Positions 13,901 to 27,320 of a stretch of 64,000 bases of DNA are shown here, piece after piece. The stretch lies in the NCBI GenBank assembly GCA_000231825.2, contig JH720298.1, forward strand, positions 255,489 through 319,488, in the 5' to 3' direction. Positions within the stretch are counted from its first letter, which is position 1; every line of letters begins with the position of its first letter. The translations under genes and the position numbers were made by a program. Origin of the DNA: Tetrahymena elliotti 4EA. Its lineage: Eukaryota > Ciliophora > Oligohymenophorea > Hymenostomatida > Tetrahymenidae. The notes under the pieces are model-generated. The model ran no database searches. It saw only the letters and a program-made list of their open reading frames with translations, and was not told where the DNA came from.

Positions 13901-14564
13901 AAAAATAGTTCAGAGTAATTTTATTATTTTTTATCTAAAATTTCTTTCAAAAAAAAAGAAAAGAAAGAAAATAATTTGTTGTGATAAAATAGAGTGGAGA
14001 AGATTGTAAATAAAAAGTTAATTGACTAGCTAGGTAATGAAATGAAGACAATATTTGAAGCTGCCTATAGGTAAAAATACATTAAAAATTGTATTTAATA
14101 TGTTTAGATTAATAATAATTAATGTTAATAGGATGAAATAGAAATAAAATGAAAAAGAGTAAGTTCTCTCTTTTAGTAAAACAAATTAAGCTACTCCATC
14201 TCACCACAATATTTTTATTCCTTCTTTTTTTAAAAATATTAACATGTAATAATAAAATACATCAAGTGTTAATGATTCTGTACCTTAGAGCAGTACATAT
14301 TAGTAGCATTAAGACTTAAATTAGATATATTAAGGAAACATGCAGAATGCTATGATAACATCAATAGAAAAAGATAATTTGAATCAATTCTAACTGAAAG
14401 ATGAATAAGAAAAAAAATAAAATATTTAAGACGAAAATGATGATAATTTAATAATATTTGAATAAGAAGAGATTGATCCCAATGAGTGTCATAATTAAAA
14501 TAATTAAAGTAATTCAACCGCTGAAAAAGAAATTGACATTGTCATTTAAAAACCTAATTCGTGA
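10947..14564 (+). CDS. Two-TM family protein, tandem copy 1
   Basis: Eight exons: 10947-11105, 11192-11473, 11579-11694, 11761-12025, 12212-12491, 12543-13914, 13993-14070, 14132-14564; 847 residues, TGA stop. The N-terminus (LDIFGSEITLNYN) is followed by TM1 at about 36-53, then a lumenal or extracellular domain of about 150 residues with several Cys and NxT/S sites. TM2 (GGFCQVFLLFSAIIG) lies near 205-221, and a 620-residue Gln/Asn/Ser-rich tail follows. The distal tail is ordered and conserved (ELKYIVQRDRTL, LNKAIEMVKQDLDIFNILD, VLFNFFPKP). This is the architecture of a very large ciliate family usually annotated only as putative transmembrane protein; I know of no established function. 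The exon map matches the next gene almost base for base in length, which strongly supports the splice sites. Confidence 0.85.
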
Positions 14565-15621
14565 AAAATAAAATCTAAAAACACAAATTTAATAAAAAAT
14601 AAGAAAATTAAAAAATTTTTTTTTTTGAAAATGCATAAATTTTTGCTCATTACTATTATTATAATTTTATATTAAATATTCTGTAGACTAATTTAAATAA
14701 TTAAATTTACTTTTCCTTCTAAAAGTGTTAGTTCTATTAATTTATTAACAATTTATTTAATCTATTCATTAAACTTTTTATTCTAAAAATAAATTATGGT
14801 AAACATAGTTCAATAAATTATTGTTCATTCAGTTAATCTATTCATTATATTTTACATAGATTTGTTGTGATAAAAGTAGCTCAATAAATATTTGTCTATT
14901 CATCATACTTTTTTTTGCTTTTATTGTTTATTGACTATATATTTTTTCTATTAATAAATTATCATAAGTTTATGAAAATAATTTTTTGAACAAGCATTTT
15001 TTAATTTATTTTTTAGTAAAAAATTTTAACTTTATTATATTATTTTCTTTACTTTCTTACTTCATATTTTTTGATTTAAATCGTTTTAGATTACTTTTGT
15101 TCTTTTTTTAATTTTTTATTCACCAAAAAAAATCTTTGATTTTTTAATCAAATAAACACAATTATTTTAGAAAGATAGATTAACTTTGGAATTTAGATAA
15201 AATATCTGAATATTATATTGATATATCTATCTACCTATCATACCACTATTGTGAAATAAAAAATGGTTGTAATTCTCAATGTGAAATATGCAGATGAATA
15301 GGAAATAGGAGTTAAATTTAAATATTTTTAAGATATTTCTTACTATTTATAATAGATCTTAAAAAATAGTTAACATTTAAAGAATACATTTAGAGGAAAT
15401 TTTATTTTCTATTGCGGTGATAGATAACAAATCGTTAAAATTTACCCAATCATTTGTTGCATTTTATCAATCCATCAATTTTTAATTTAGATTGATAGAA
15501 CTTTAAATTTACAAGTCATCATTCCAATTAATTAATTTTTATAATATTTAATTGAAAAAATAAATATCTTCAAATAAGTAAAAGTTCGATTTATAAAAAT
15601 TTCCTTAGTATCTATCTCATC
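14565..15621. other. Intergenic between tandem paralogs
   Basis: About 1 kb of A+T-rich DNA. It holds three degenerate copies of a motif reading AATCTATTCATTA (14759, 14835, and a weaker one near 14894) with related flanks, and short TCTA runs near 15217-15240. Otherwise no gene is seen. It should include the promoter of the downstream paralog. Confidence 0.5.
14745..14912 (+). repeat. Degenerate tandem repeat, about 60-76 bp unit
   Basis: The word AATCTATTCATTA begins at 14759 and 14835, and a related GTCTATTCATCA begins near 14894. A second shared word, AGTTCAATAAATTATTG / AGCTCAATAAATATTTG, lies near 14808 and 14877. Units are diverged, so this is an old tandem array in the spacer. Confidence 0.5.
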
Positions 15622-18600
15622 ATGAATATGAATAAATTTTGCTTGAAATCTTTTTAAAAGCTAGATATATTTGGGAGTGAAATTAGTCTGAACTATAAAA
15701 AAGATAGTATATTTCGATCTGCATTTGGAGGTTTTGTAGCGATAATTTGTGTTCTTATTTTGGTTTTGTTATTCTTTAATAATGTAAGCTGAATTGAAAA
15801 TATTTATTAAAATTTCATGTATTTCGATTCAAAAAAAACAAAAATTTTTTTCTTAAAAATAGATTGTTACATTGATTTCAAAAAGTAAGCTCTTTAATAA
15901 AACAATTTTTTAAAAATAAAATTCATTAAAAGAAAATATTCAATTTAAAAAAGCCCAAGTATCTGTGATTAACTCAGTAAACTATGATCCGAATCCAGAT
16001 ATTTTTGAAATAGGATACAATTAAATGATGATAGCTGTAAAATATGATCAAGACAATTTCATATCAAGACCAAAAATGAAATTGACCTTTGAAAAAAGAC
16101 ACTACATAAGACATGATAATGGAACTTTTGAATAAATTAAAGTAATAATTAATAATTACTTTGATCAAATTTTAAAAAATTAGCTTACTTATTTTTGATA
16201 ACAAATTATTCTGTTTACATTTAATTAAATCTTAATTTACTAAAACCAAAGATTCCTGTTCCCTTAGAGCCGTGCACAGTTGAACATTTTGAAAATCTAC
16301 CTAATTATAATATTGATTGGAAATTAGCCTTTTAATTATCACAATTAGAAGATTATCTTTGCCTTTAGTAACATTTTTAAATTTTTCTTTTTCTATTTGA
16401 ATAAACAAACATGTTTATGAATTGAATTACATTTAAAAGGAAAGGCTTAAACTTTAAGATTGGAGGCAGATATGAAAGTTAAGAGTTTTATCATGTCAAA
16501 TTTATGTTGAAGAAATGTGAAAATACAACAAGCCCACTAGAATTATGGAATCCTGTTTGTGATACACCAGAAAATATTAACAAAACAAGCGAAGATACAA
16601 GAATCAGATTTATTTTTTCTAACACTCTTTTACACCCTGAAAATGCAAAAGAGCCTATTTAAACAATTTAAGATTCATTAATATTCAATGTGTAACCTCA
16701 ATAAGTATTCAAATATTTTACTCTTGAAATAATTTTGAAATTCTTTAATTAACTAAAAAAGATGTATACAACTGCGAATGTAATGCTTAATTAACAAACT
16801 GTTAGAACAGATGAAAGTATTACACTTTTTAAAGATTTTTAAGAGTAAAAGTTTGTTTCGTTCTCTTCGACAGATTATAAATAATAATTTTCTGTGGGTA
16901 ATTTTACAAAATATGCTGAGCTTTTCTTTTTGAGGAGTAGCTTTTCAACAACCTCCACTAGAAGTTTTCTTAAAATAGATCAAGTAATTAGCTACATGGG
17001 TGGATTTTGTTAAGTTTTTCTTTTATTCTCTGCAATAATTGGTAAATAAATAAATAAAAAGTTAGATATGAATTAATCCAATTTTAAATTATTCTTCAAC
17101 AATTTAATAGTAAGCTAAGTTAATGAGTATATCTATGATATTGAGTTGGCTAATAAGCTTTATGATTTTGATATATAAAATAAATCACAAAGTAATTATA
17201 AACCAGTAATGAAGAGAAAGACTTTTATTTAATCTAGAATGAATGACAAATTTAATTTTTCTTAAAATATTCATGGTAAAATTCTGACGGAAGGGGATTT
17301 TGCATAACGCGTAAATCAGTTCTAGAATACAATATTAAAGTATATGTAAGATACCCCAAAAAATTTAAATTAAAAAAATAGCTTTTTATAATAAAATTAA
17401 ATTCAGGATAAAAACAATAAAGCTACTACGAATGTTTTAAATAATTAGTCTTAAGAGAAAGAAAACATAAACAAAAACTCTCCCTTTCATTCTTAGTAGA
17501 ATGATCTAAGAGAAGAATACCATACTACTACTAATTTACATAAAGAAGAAATTATAGAAGATAACTAAGTAAGCTCAAGAATAGATTCAATTAGACCTAT
17601 CTTGACATTAAGAGATGTAAAAAATTCTTAATTTAGTAAAGATGGCCAATTAATTAATTATGAGTAAAACCAATAATAGTAAGAAAATGAGTAAGAAAAG
17701 TAAGGAGATATTAAAAACAGCAAATCTTCATTGGAGTATAATTTGCAAAAATAAGAAGAGGATTAAACTATTGACATTTCAAAAATAAACTCTTAGATGA
17801 GAAAGTAGTAAACATGTTAATCAACTACAGAAAAAACAGTCAGTAAAAATTATTTGCATAAAAATTCTACACTAAACAGAAATAGTTTGTTTGAATTCTA
17901 ATCAGAAGGAAATGTAAACAAAAAAATTAATGAGTAAGAAGAGGTTTTAAATCAGACATTCGCCCAAAATAATTTAACTAAGGAGAGATAAGAGAGATTG
18001 TTTGCATCTGAAAATAAATAATTTTTAGAGCAAGAGCTAAAGTATATTGTTTAAAGAGATCGCACCTTAAATCTCAATATTAAATATTTTATCAATAAAA
18101 TTACATGTGGGAAATTTTACAATACGAATGAAGTTATTTTATTGAATAAAGCAATAGATTAAGTTAAATAAGATTTGGACATTTTCAATATTTTAGATCG
18201 CTAGAAAGAAATTGAAAAATTTAAGAATCTTTTTTTGACTCATGATTAATAGGTTCTATTTAATTTCTTCCCTAAACCTTTAATAAAGGTGAGCAATGAT
18301 TAAGCAATTCTCAGCAGGACTTCATTGAGAAACTTAGCTGATTCAGAGCAACTTAGCTTAAGAAGATTTTAAAAAAGGCAGTCTAAGAAGCTCAATATAA
18401 ATATAAAGAACATTGCAGTCTTATCAAAGGCAATAGTTAAATTCAAACAAAATTTACATAACCAAAATATTTCAGAATATCAACAATTATTCAATTGCTA
18501 CTAGAAAATTATGTAGGAAAATACTTCTGAGTAAGATTAATTAATTACCAAACAATATCCTGAAATCAAATTAATTTAAAAATAAATAGAATGGAAAAGG

Positions 18601-19151
18601 TGCTCAACAAAAAATTAATAGATTAGCTAGGAAGTGAAATGAAAACAATATTTGAAATAGCATACAAGTAAAACAATCAAAATAAAAATATTTATAAAAC
18701 ATCAATCAATTTTATTAATAGTATGAAACTGAGGTAATAGGAAAAAGAATAGAATATTTCTCAGAATAGAATCAATTATATGCCTCCATCATAAAATATT
18801 ATTTTAAATCCTTCTTTATTTTTCAATTTAAGATAAAGATAGCTAAATAATTTTAATTCTGAAGAAAACACACCTCAAAGTCATAAGACCGATCAAAATT
18901 AAGAAACTGAAAAAAATCACTTATTTAAAGAAACTGTTCCGAAAATAGATGAAGTCTCTTTTGAAAAAGAAAAATAACCAAAAGAATCATCAGAGAAAAA
19001 TTAATTGGATGATAATTTGTATTAAGAAGGCACAAACTAACTAATAGTATTTGACTAAGTAGAGGAGGAGGGTGATGATGAAGATGGTGATAACAACAAT
19101 AATGATGATAATTTACAAAGTAATTAAATCCATTTTAAATTAGATGCATGA
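15622..19151 (+). CDS. Two-TM family protein, tandem copy 2
   Basis: Eight exons: 15622-15783, 15863-16141, 16252-16367, 16440-16704, 16762-17041, 17111-18530, 18590-18667, 18722-19151; 1009 residues, TGA stop. Layout is as in the upstream copy: LDIFGSEISLNY, TM1 at about 37-54, lumenal domain, TM2 (MGGFCQVFLLFSAIIV) near 204-223, then a 780-residue cytosolic tail. The tail contains ELKYIVQ, GKFYNTNEVILLNKAI and a highly acidic end (VEEEGDDEDGDNNNNDD). The lumenal part and distal tail are the best conserved regions between copies; the middle of the tail is a diverged, disordered Gln/Asn/Ser stretch that accounts for the length difference. Tandem duplication is clear; function is unknown. I infer a membrane receptor or tether with a cytosolic interaction tail. 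Confidence 0.85.
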
Positions 19152-19767
19152 AATGTTTGATTTTATAATAAAAAAATATAATTCAAAATAAAAAAAGAGA
19201 TTTAATTTTTTTAAGAATATTAATGAAATAATTTAATATGGCTTTCATTTTTAAAATTAACCTTCTTTTAACTTTTTTGTAATATTCAAATCAAAATAAA
19301 TTTAAAATATCAAAAAAACCAAAATCAGAAAAACATTTTACTTTTAATTATTTGTTTTTATTGAAAAAAGTGAAAAATTTAACTTACAAATTAAAAAAAT
19401 AGTAAATATATTGTGATGAGTCTATCTCACAACTTATTCAGGTATTAAAATATCCTCCGTGCAACCATTTTCAGAATAATACATTTCAATAATTTATATT
19501 TTATAAAAAAATTATTAAATAGTGTTGAGTCAGTGTATATTTTAAAATTATTTGAAAGTAATTTTATAAATATATATTTTTTGTGATTTGATATTTCAAA
19601 AAATCAATAACATAATGAATATAATAATTTAAAAATCAATTAACTTTGAAAGAAATAAGAATTGGAAGCATCAAAGTTTATGAAAATAAAAGTATAAATT
19701 TACAAAAGAAGATAGATAGATAGATCAATCAATAATATTTTTTAGGATATATTTAATGTGAGAAATA
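19152..19767. other. Convergent intergenic region
   Basis: About 0.6 kb between two genes ending towards each other. It is A+T-rich, with a short GATA run (AGATAGATAGATAGATCAAT, about 19706-19728). No gene or RNA is visible. Confidence 0.55.
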
Positions 19768-22700
19768 TCATTTTGCTTTACTTGTTTTTTTGATGTAAGT
19801 TGCTATATAATTGTTTTCCAGAAGAGAGTCTATTGAGAAAAGGGAAAAAAGAAATTTGGTTTTATTTATTTCTAATTAAACATAAGAAACAAATCTAGTC
19901 CACCCAATTGCAAATAGTAATACAATAATTACTATAGCATAAGTAAGCAAAGCGGTTTATATACTATGAAGGTAGTTAAATAAATCTGATAAATCCTTCT
20001 ATTAAAATAAGAATATACTTTCAAATGCTCCTGATTAATATTCTTGTAAATCATCTAGTAAGTTAAAATTGTGTAAAGCATCCCATTATTAAAACTTCTC
20101 AATGAAATTTTAACCTTAAGCTATTTAGAATAAATCTTTATACACTTAGAAGATCTTCTGTATTCCTTTTATAATTTCGTTGAAACTAAAATAAATTTGA
20201 TTTTTGCATAAAAATTTACCTAAAATAACACCATGAGCCAAAATATCTTCAAATTATTCATTACATAAATCTAAATTTAAAAAATTAGGGTTTTCTTTTT
20301 CATAACTCAAATTAAGTTCTTTGAAGAGTTAAAACTGAGGACACATATCTTCTATTAATGAATTATAAACATATTTTTTTTATTAATCATAATTATATCT
20401 ATCAGTATCTTTGAAGTTAGTTAAGATTGACTGCAAATCGTTTACAATATTTAAGTTTGAGTTTTCTAAAGTGGCCTAATAATCATCTAAGGTTTTAGCT
20501 ATTTCTGTAATATTTTCATTTGCAGCAGATATTCTCATATACAACAGAGATTTTGCAAAAACTGAATGACTTCTTGAGTTATGGAAAATTCCAAGCTCTC
20601 TAATTAAAATTTATAGCTAATCTATGTATGTACTGTTAATACTATAATTTATAATAGGATAAAGGGAAATCAAGGCAAATGCAATAAGACAACCTAATGA
20701 AACAAAATAATTAAATTAAGGAAGCTTTGTTGTATTTGATATTGTTCTCTTTTTCCATCTGAGATTAGATTTTAAATGTACTTCTTTTTCTGTAGAATTC
20801 TTAATAAAAATATTAGAATTGATTACTTTTTCTGTCTACATAATCATATTCTCCAATTTATCTTTTGGAAATGTAGCTAAAAGTTTAAGCGTTTCTTCCT
20901 TTGACAGTTAAACTTTTCTATAAATTGGAAATATCATCCCTATTGTAATAAAAGCTACAACCATGATCATTATAAAAGTATAAATGAGAACAATCTTTGC
21001 AGAATCAGCACTTTCTATAGCTAAATTTAATGCGCTATTCCTTAGATCATCAAAAATATCAATTATTTCTAGAAAATTGTTAATCACATATAAACGAGAT
21101 ACTTTACTTACAGTTTTTGAATATTCTATGAATCCTTAATAAGATTATAATATTGCATAAAAATGTGATTAAGATACTTAAAACATCATTTCTCCATCAT
21201 CTTAATACGTCTTTAAGGTTTTGATGTCATCATCATTCAAAAGCATATCTACAAAAGGAAGTGTAGTTTCTGAAAGAATCTCTATCCTGCTTAAAATTAC
21301 TGTGAGCTCTTCCTCACCACCTTTAGATAGGTCAGCTATTTTAGAATCAGGTGTTTGACTTACAAACAATTTAGACTTTTTTGTTTAAAAAAATAATAAA
21401 ATTCTTTAATTTTAAATATTTGGTTTATATTTTCTTTTCAAGATTTTTACCTTGTATTAAATGTAAAATTCAGTTAAAATAATAATAGCACTAGAATCTT
21501 CCTTCATACCAGGCCCTATGTAAATGACTTACTAATTATCTTACATGGTAGTTAGGTTGCTTGTAATTGTAAAGTAAACAAATACAGTGATAAAAATTAA
21601 GAAAATTAGCGAAAAAAAACCAATTATCTTAATGGTATTAACTAAAAGAGATTCAAAGTTCTGCATCATAATTGTCGATACCATTTATTTTTTAACACTC
21701 ATATCACTTCTAGTACGTGTTGATGAAGACTAAATTATTAAATAAAAAATTAAAAAAATTATAAACTCTAAATTTTCATTTACTCTATCCATTCCAGTGT
21801 CTATCCTTTCAACAAGTTCCATATCTCTATTTTTACCTGATAAATTATCAGAATCAAATGATAGTTTCTTCTTATTATGAAGAGAATTTTCTTCATTTTT
21901 CTTAATATCTGCTGAATGTGATTCCGGTATCCCTTACTATTCATTCTCTGCTTATTTATCTTCATCTTCTTCCAGATCATTTTCGTCCTCTTATTCACTG
22001 GCTTCATTTTCTTCAAAGCTATCATCAACATCTAACTCATTTTAGTTTTCTTCTTTTTGTTATTCATTTTATTCTCCATTATCATTTCTATTTGTACCAA
22101 AATTATTGTTGTCAATATTACTAACCTAACTTTGTTCTTTTCCTGTCCCAGACTACTGCTGTGCCAAGTTTAAATTAGCATCTCTGTTTTTATCATTGTC
22201 TTTTACACCTATTTAACCTATTGGCTTTTCCTTTTCACTTTTTTATTGAACTCTCTTCTTAATTTTGTGCTTTTTTTGGCTCTCATTAGTCTTAAGTGAT
22301 TTTTTCAATGTGGTCAATGTAGATGAAGACCCTGAATAAAATACCTGCTACTTTATTTGCTTTTCTAATCGAGAGGAATCTTGATCTAAATTATGAGTTG
22401 TACTTACCTCAAAATCAAAATTAATGTTGTTTCTAGAAGTTCCTTCTTAAAATAAATTTCCTTAACTAATTACCTCTTAAGATGTTGCTTTATTCATAAT
22501 AAGCCCACCTTATCTACTATTTGAAGTATTTTATTTTTAAGGTAAAGATTATAGCATTTATAAACTATTATTTCTTTGTCTCTCTAAAGTCAAGTCTTGA
22601 CTTTAAATTTACTCTAAAGTTTAATTTCCAGGAGATTTCTTTGAAGCAAATGCCAAAAACTAATTGCTTTTTCGTTAATTTAGAACTTTGTTAAAGTTTA

Positions 22701-25700
22701 CTTGACTTGAATCAATATCATTATCATTATCTTCTTCTTCTTCTTTTCTTTTGAATATTTAATTATAATTTTCTTCTTCGTTCTGGTCATTTAGGTTTCT
22801 TTATCTATCTGTTTATTCAAAAAGTAATATTCTATTGTTGTTTTCTCTTTAAGTATTAGATTCAATATAATCTATCTTATTCATAAAGCTATTTTGATCT
22901 CTTTTTGTTGAAGGATCCTGGTATTAATATAACCTATCATTATCAGTTTCCTGTAAACCTCTACCTGTAGCACTTCCTAGAATTGCTAAGCTTCGAGATG
23001 TTGCTTGTTCATATCTGTCCTTAGCAGTATCTATAACTTCTTCTAAATTCTTTTTAATCTAGTTATTACCTTTTTAGATCTATTCACCAAAGCTATCATT
23101 TTAACTAGGATGATTAATTTAAAAGGAATCAAAATTTTTTAAATTTCCTTAAAAGCTTTCTTCATTTTAAAGTTCCACTTATCTATTATTTTAAGGTTAA
23201 TTACTGAAACTTGCATCAATAAAATTATTCTTCCCTCTCTTAGCAGAAGATTGAATCTAAATCGGAGTATTAATATGAATAAAATTATTTTCAGCTTCTA
23301 TATAGCTACCCAATTAGCTTTAATTTAAATCATTTCTACTTTGTAAATAACTATTATCAAGTTAATTTTATGAAATAAGTTTTTATTTAGAGATCATTTA
23401 TTAAAATGAAGTAGAAGTTATATCTAAAGCTTATTTCTTTTTTAATTAAATATGACTTACATCTTCCATTTCATAATAAGTATCATCAAAAGTATTTAGA
23501 TATGTCTTATCTTCATTAACAAAAGTCATTTAATTCTTTTCATTATTTTCATTCTGAAATTTCAGGCTTTTCATTTTTTATTATGCTTGTGTATTTTATT
23601 TGCTTGATTTTTCACCATTTTCAGTATCTTAAATTTCTTCTTCAAAATCAATTCCAGCACTACTCCTTGCATTAGTTGTATCTCTATTTGATAATGATTG
23701 AATTGTCATTTTCTTTTTCAACTGCCACTTTTGTTCTTCTTCATTCTCTTACCTATTTAAAACTGTTTTTGAAGAAAGTTCTTTGAAAAGTAAGGAAAAA
23801 TCATTATTTGTAAAAGATAGCTTCAAAGACTATCCTAAGAGCCCTAGGGATTTTGAGAGTGTTTTATTATCTATTGATACATTTAATTTCATAATTTGAT
23901 TTAAATCACTTCTTAGAGTATTCAGACTCTCTAATTTTTCTAAACGTCTCTTCACCTTTCTCACATTTTAAATTTCAATATACTTAAATGAATGACCTGA
24001 TTTGGATTTAAGTCTCTTAACACTAAATGAAATGTCTAAAAAGCCACAGTTTGAAGCAAGAGAGAATATCTATAATAAAGTAAAAATATGTTAATTAATT
24101 AAATATGAAAGGAGATATTATTACTAGATACCAAGCTAGTTCCTAAGCATTTTTAGAAGTAATCTTAATCCTCTTTTTCATATTGCTTAAATGATGCTCA
24201 TTTATCGGATAAATCATAATTGATTGGAAGTAATCTAATTCATTGCAATTTGAGTGATCAAGAGCTTACATAAAAGGAATTAATTTATATAGATCTATCT
24301 AACTTATTCTGTTATCGGCTTTATTGATAATATTACAATAAAAATTATCATTACAACAATACTTAGAAAAATATAGGAATATTTATTTCAAAATTTGTGT
24401 TCAAAGACCCTAGATATTTCAAATTAAGTAACCTATTGGAATTATCTCACAATTAAATTTTCAAAAAAACTTTTTTTACTAAATTATCAAAATCTTTATT
24501 GAGGGGATATTTTTTCAAAGATTAACTTAAAGAAAAATAATTTTAGATTAAATATTAAATTTTACCTTTATCAGCATTAAAAATGGTTGAAAAGCATTAG
24601 GTGTAAATATCTTTAGACATATTTATAATTTTATTTCTTCTTCCAGTTAAAGTTAACTTATCATCAATCAGAATATATTAGTTGCTGGTTTCTAATTTCT
24701 CCAAAAAGCAGGAAATACCAAATTCATCTTTTAGATTTGCTAATCTCATAGTTGCTTTGATTGGAAATATATAATTTTTAGATGATTTAGCTAAGAAGAA
24801 ATAATCTGAAGTCATTATATTTTTTGTTTATCCTTCTGCAATAAAATTATTTATGATTTTATCGTGAGAAGCAGAAATAATATCAGGCATGAGAGTATTG
24901 ATTGATCTATTTAATACTTCTGACTATCCATATTCGAATACATTAAAAACAGTTCTTGTACATTTCTTAATTATTCCTATTGGTTTAAGCATAGAAACAA
25001 AAAGGCAACAAGATTTAGAAGAAAAAAAACTCAAAGTTTTTTAATCTCCATTGACTATTTTGTGGAAAATATTTTTCCGTTTCTAAATAATTTATTTCCT
25101 TATTCTCTTTTTTCTCATGTCAAAAATGGAGGTGTAAATCAAAGTCAATTCTTAGCATCTTCTAGATAGTGGATTTATTATATTTAATTCTTCAATCACT
25201 TGATCAATCTATTAAGAATTTTAATTATTTATTTATTTATTTATTAAATTTGTTTTTAATTTTGGTTAATAAAAATCTATTTGGTAATTGGATAAAAAAG
25301 TTTAAGAGTTTTATGGTTAACTTTTTTGTAAGCTATTTATTATATAAAATATTGAAAGAAAATTCAAAAATCTATTTGGCTGAAATGAAAAAATTGTTTT
25401 AAATTGTTTAAAAAGAAATACCTCGTCTAATTAAGCTAAAATCTACTCTCCTTTGTTTTTAATTTACAGAAGATTAACTTCGTCTCCTGATATTAAAAGG
25501 AAGAAGTCTCTTCTTTGTTGGTAAATTAATCTAGTTTATTTTTAGTAGTGACTCAAAAGCTAGTCAAATCTAATAATGTCATAGAGATCAGTATCAGTTT
25601 AATAGAAATTTCCACCAATTTATTGCTATTTCTACTTTTCAATTGAGAGGACATTATTTTCAAATAAATTAAAGGCTCTTGAGCAAAGTACATTTAATAT

Positions 25701-27320
25701 GACCTTTTCTCTAAAATTTAAGTTCTCGAAATGTAGATGCTAGAGTTATATCGCTTCTATATTTGACTTTAAAGGGCATTATATTGAGTCAATAAGCAGG
25801 GCTAAAAGCTAAAATCTTACTAGTCTGTACTAATTAACTTTACTCTTTGTTAGGAATCCATTAAAAAGATGTAAAAGATATTAATCTAAGAATTTCTTTC
25901 TGATAACTTATTTTTCTAGCTAAGGTGAATCCTAAATAGTTCTACAAAAACAACTAGAATCACTACATGAGTCCTAATGTCGAACAACTATACTTTCAAA
26001 CGTTAATCCTGTGACAGAATAAAGATAACTTTTCAGATCTATATTCTACGAATAAAACTATATTGTGCGTGAATAGATATCTAAAGATGTTGAGTCTTAA
26101 CAAGCTCTTTCTGCAGACCAATTCAATATCTTTTGCTCAAGGTAGTAGAAAATATAATAAGAAGATATTATTACGATAGGAGTAAATAGAGCTATTATTA
26201 GTGTAAAACTTGCCTAGTTGTGGATATCTGTATATCCAAATATGATAATAATTGCATTGACTAAAGTTAGCAAATTTAGGTAAGTAAAGTTTATTTTTGC
26301 TATGTTATTTCTTAAATAAATAAAGCTAATAATAAATTCAGCATATTCAAGACAAGTGAATATAATTGAGACTATACATATTATTAAATATTAGTTAAGA
26401 TTGAGGCTTATTGATGCCAATCCACATTTTATTATATCGCCTACGATATTCAACATAGAAGAAAAAGATATTTTTCTAGAGAGGAAGTCTTCTTTTTCTG
26501 TTTAGCCTTAATTATTTTTAAAAAAGCTAATATCAAAATCGTAGACAGATATGACAAAAATAACAAGAAAGACTAGCCCTAAATTGATAGCAGCAATAAT
26601 TTATTCTCCCAATTTAACATCTGTTTAAACTAAATAGGAGATTGAAAGGAGAAAGTTTGGAATCATCAAAATATATTTATAGAGTCCAAATATAGTCATA
26701 AAAAAGTTATCAAAGGAGTCAAATGAATGCAAAATCTATGAAAATAAGTCTTGCTCTATCTCTTAGTTTTTCAAATCTTTCTAAATTAAATCTCTTTTTG
26801 AGTTGCTATTTTGAAATCCACTGAATTCGCTCAAATATAGAAACATTTTAACCAGGATATGAAGAATGAGAAGAACATTGATGCCAATAAATAAGCATAT
26901 TATGATTAATTAGATTCTACTCTTATTCGAGCTAAATATGTCTTCAAATAATGGATAAATACGACTATATTTTACAAATTTATAAACATAGTAATGAACG
27001 CTAATATCAGCGCTTTTTAAAACTATATAACTTTCTAAATCATCGATTCCCTTTTAATCATTTTCAAAAACATCATCCTTATTTACATTGTACATTGCTT
27101 TCTTCTAGGATGAATAATCAGTTAAAAAGGCAGAGCCAAAGCTAAGACTTATTAATTAAGTAAAATAAACTGAGAGATAAACAATAGAATATGTTTTATT
27201 TCTTGAAAATCCATGCAATATGGTAATTAATTTGCCCTATAAAAACTATAATATTTTATCACTAAAACTTGTTTAGAGATTACTCTACTGTTAACTGTAC
27301 TTAGATGCTTTATTCTACAT
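19768..27320 (-). CDS. Giant multi-TM protein with PAS domain
   Basis: Six exons: 27320-24566, 24318-24125, 24069-21784, 21729-21451, 21375-20220, 20165-19768; 2355 residues. ATG 27320 is the first Met after an in-frame TGA. The N-terminus (about 45-420) has six or so TM segments, starting with VYLSVYFTQLISLSFGSAFL. A soluble region leads to a PAS (S-box) domain at about 765-950 (GIIKKCTRTVFNVFEY, SINTLMPDIISASHDKII, then DLYKLIPFMQALDH). Residues 1000-1745 are disordered, Gln/Asn/acidic. The C-terminus has about four TMs around lumenal loops, ending near SYVQLEINKTKFLF. Ciliates have a large family of this layout, annotated as PAS domain S-box proteins; a sensory membrane role is inferred, and the ligand is unknown. 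The 247-bp first intron could hide a small exon. Three other introns are multiples of three with no TGA, so retention would not break the frame. Confidence 0.82.

Noticed and set aside
21801..22124. Overlapping short frames on both strands near 21.8-22.1 kb
   Set aside because: They are frame shadows of the acidic linker of the PAS gene, whose repeated GAA/GAT codons read as Lys/Met- or His/Leu-rich peptides in other frames.
25169..25402. Plus-strand frame of 77 codons
   Set aside because: It lies antisense inside exon 1 of the PAS gene and is a shadow of that coding sequence.
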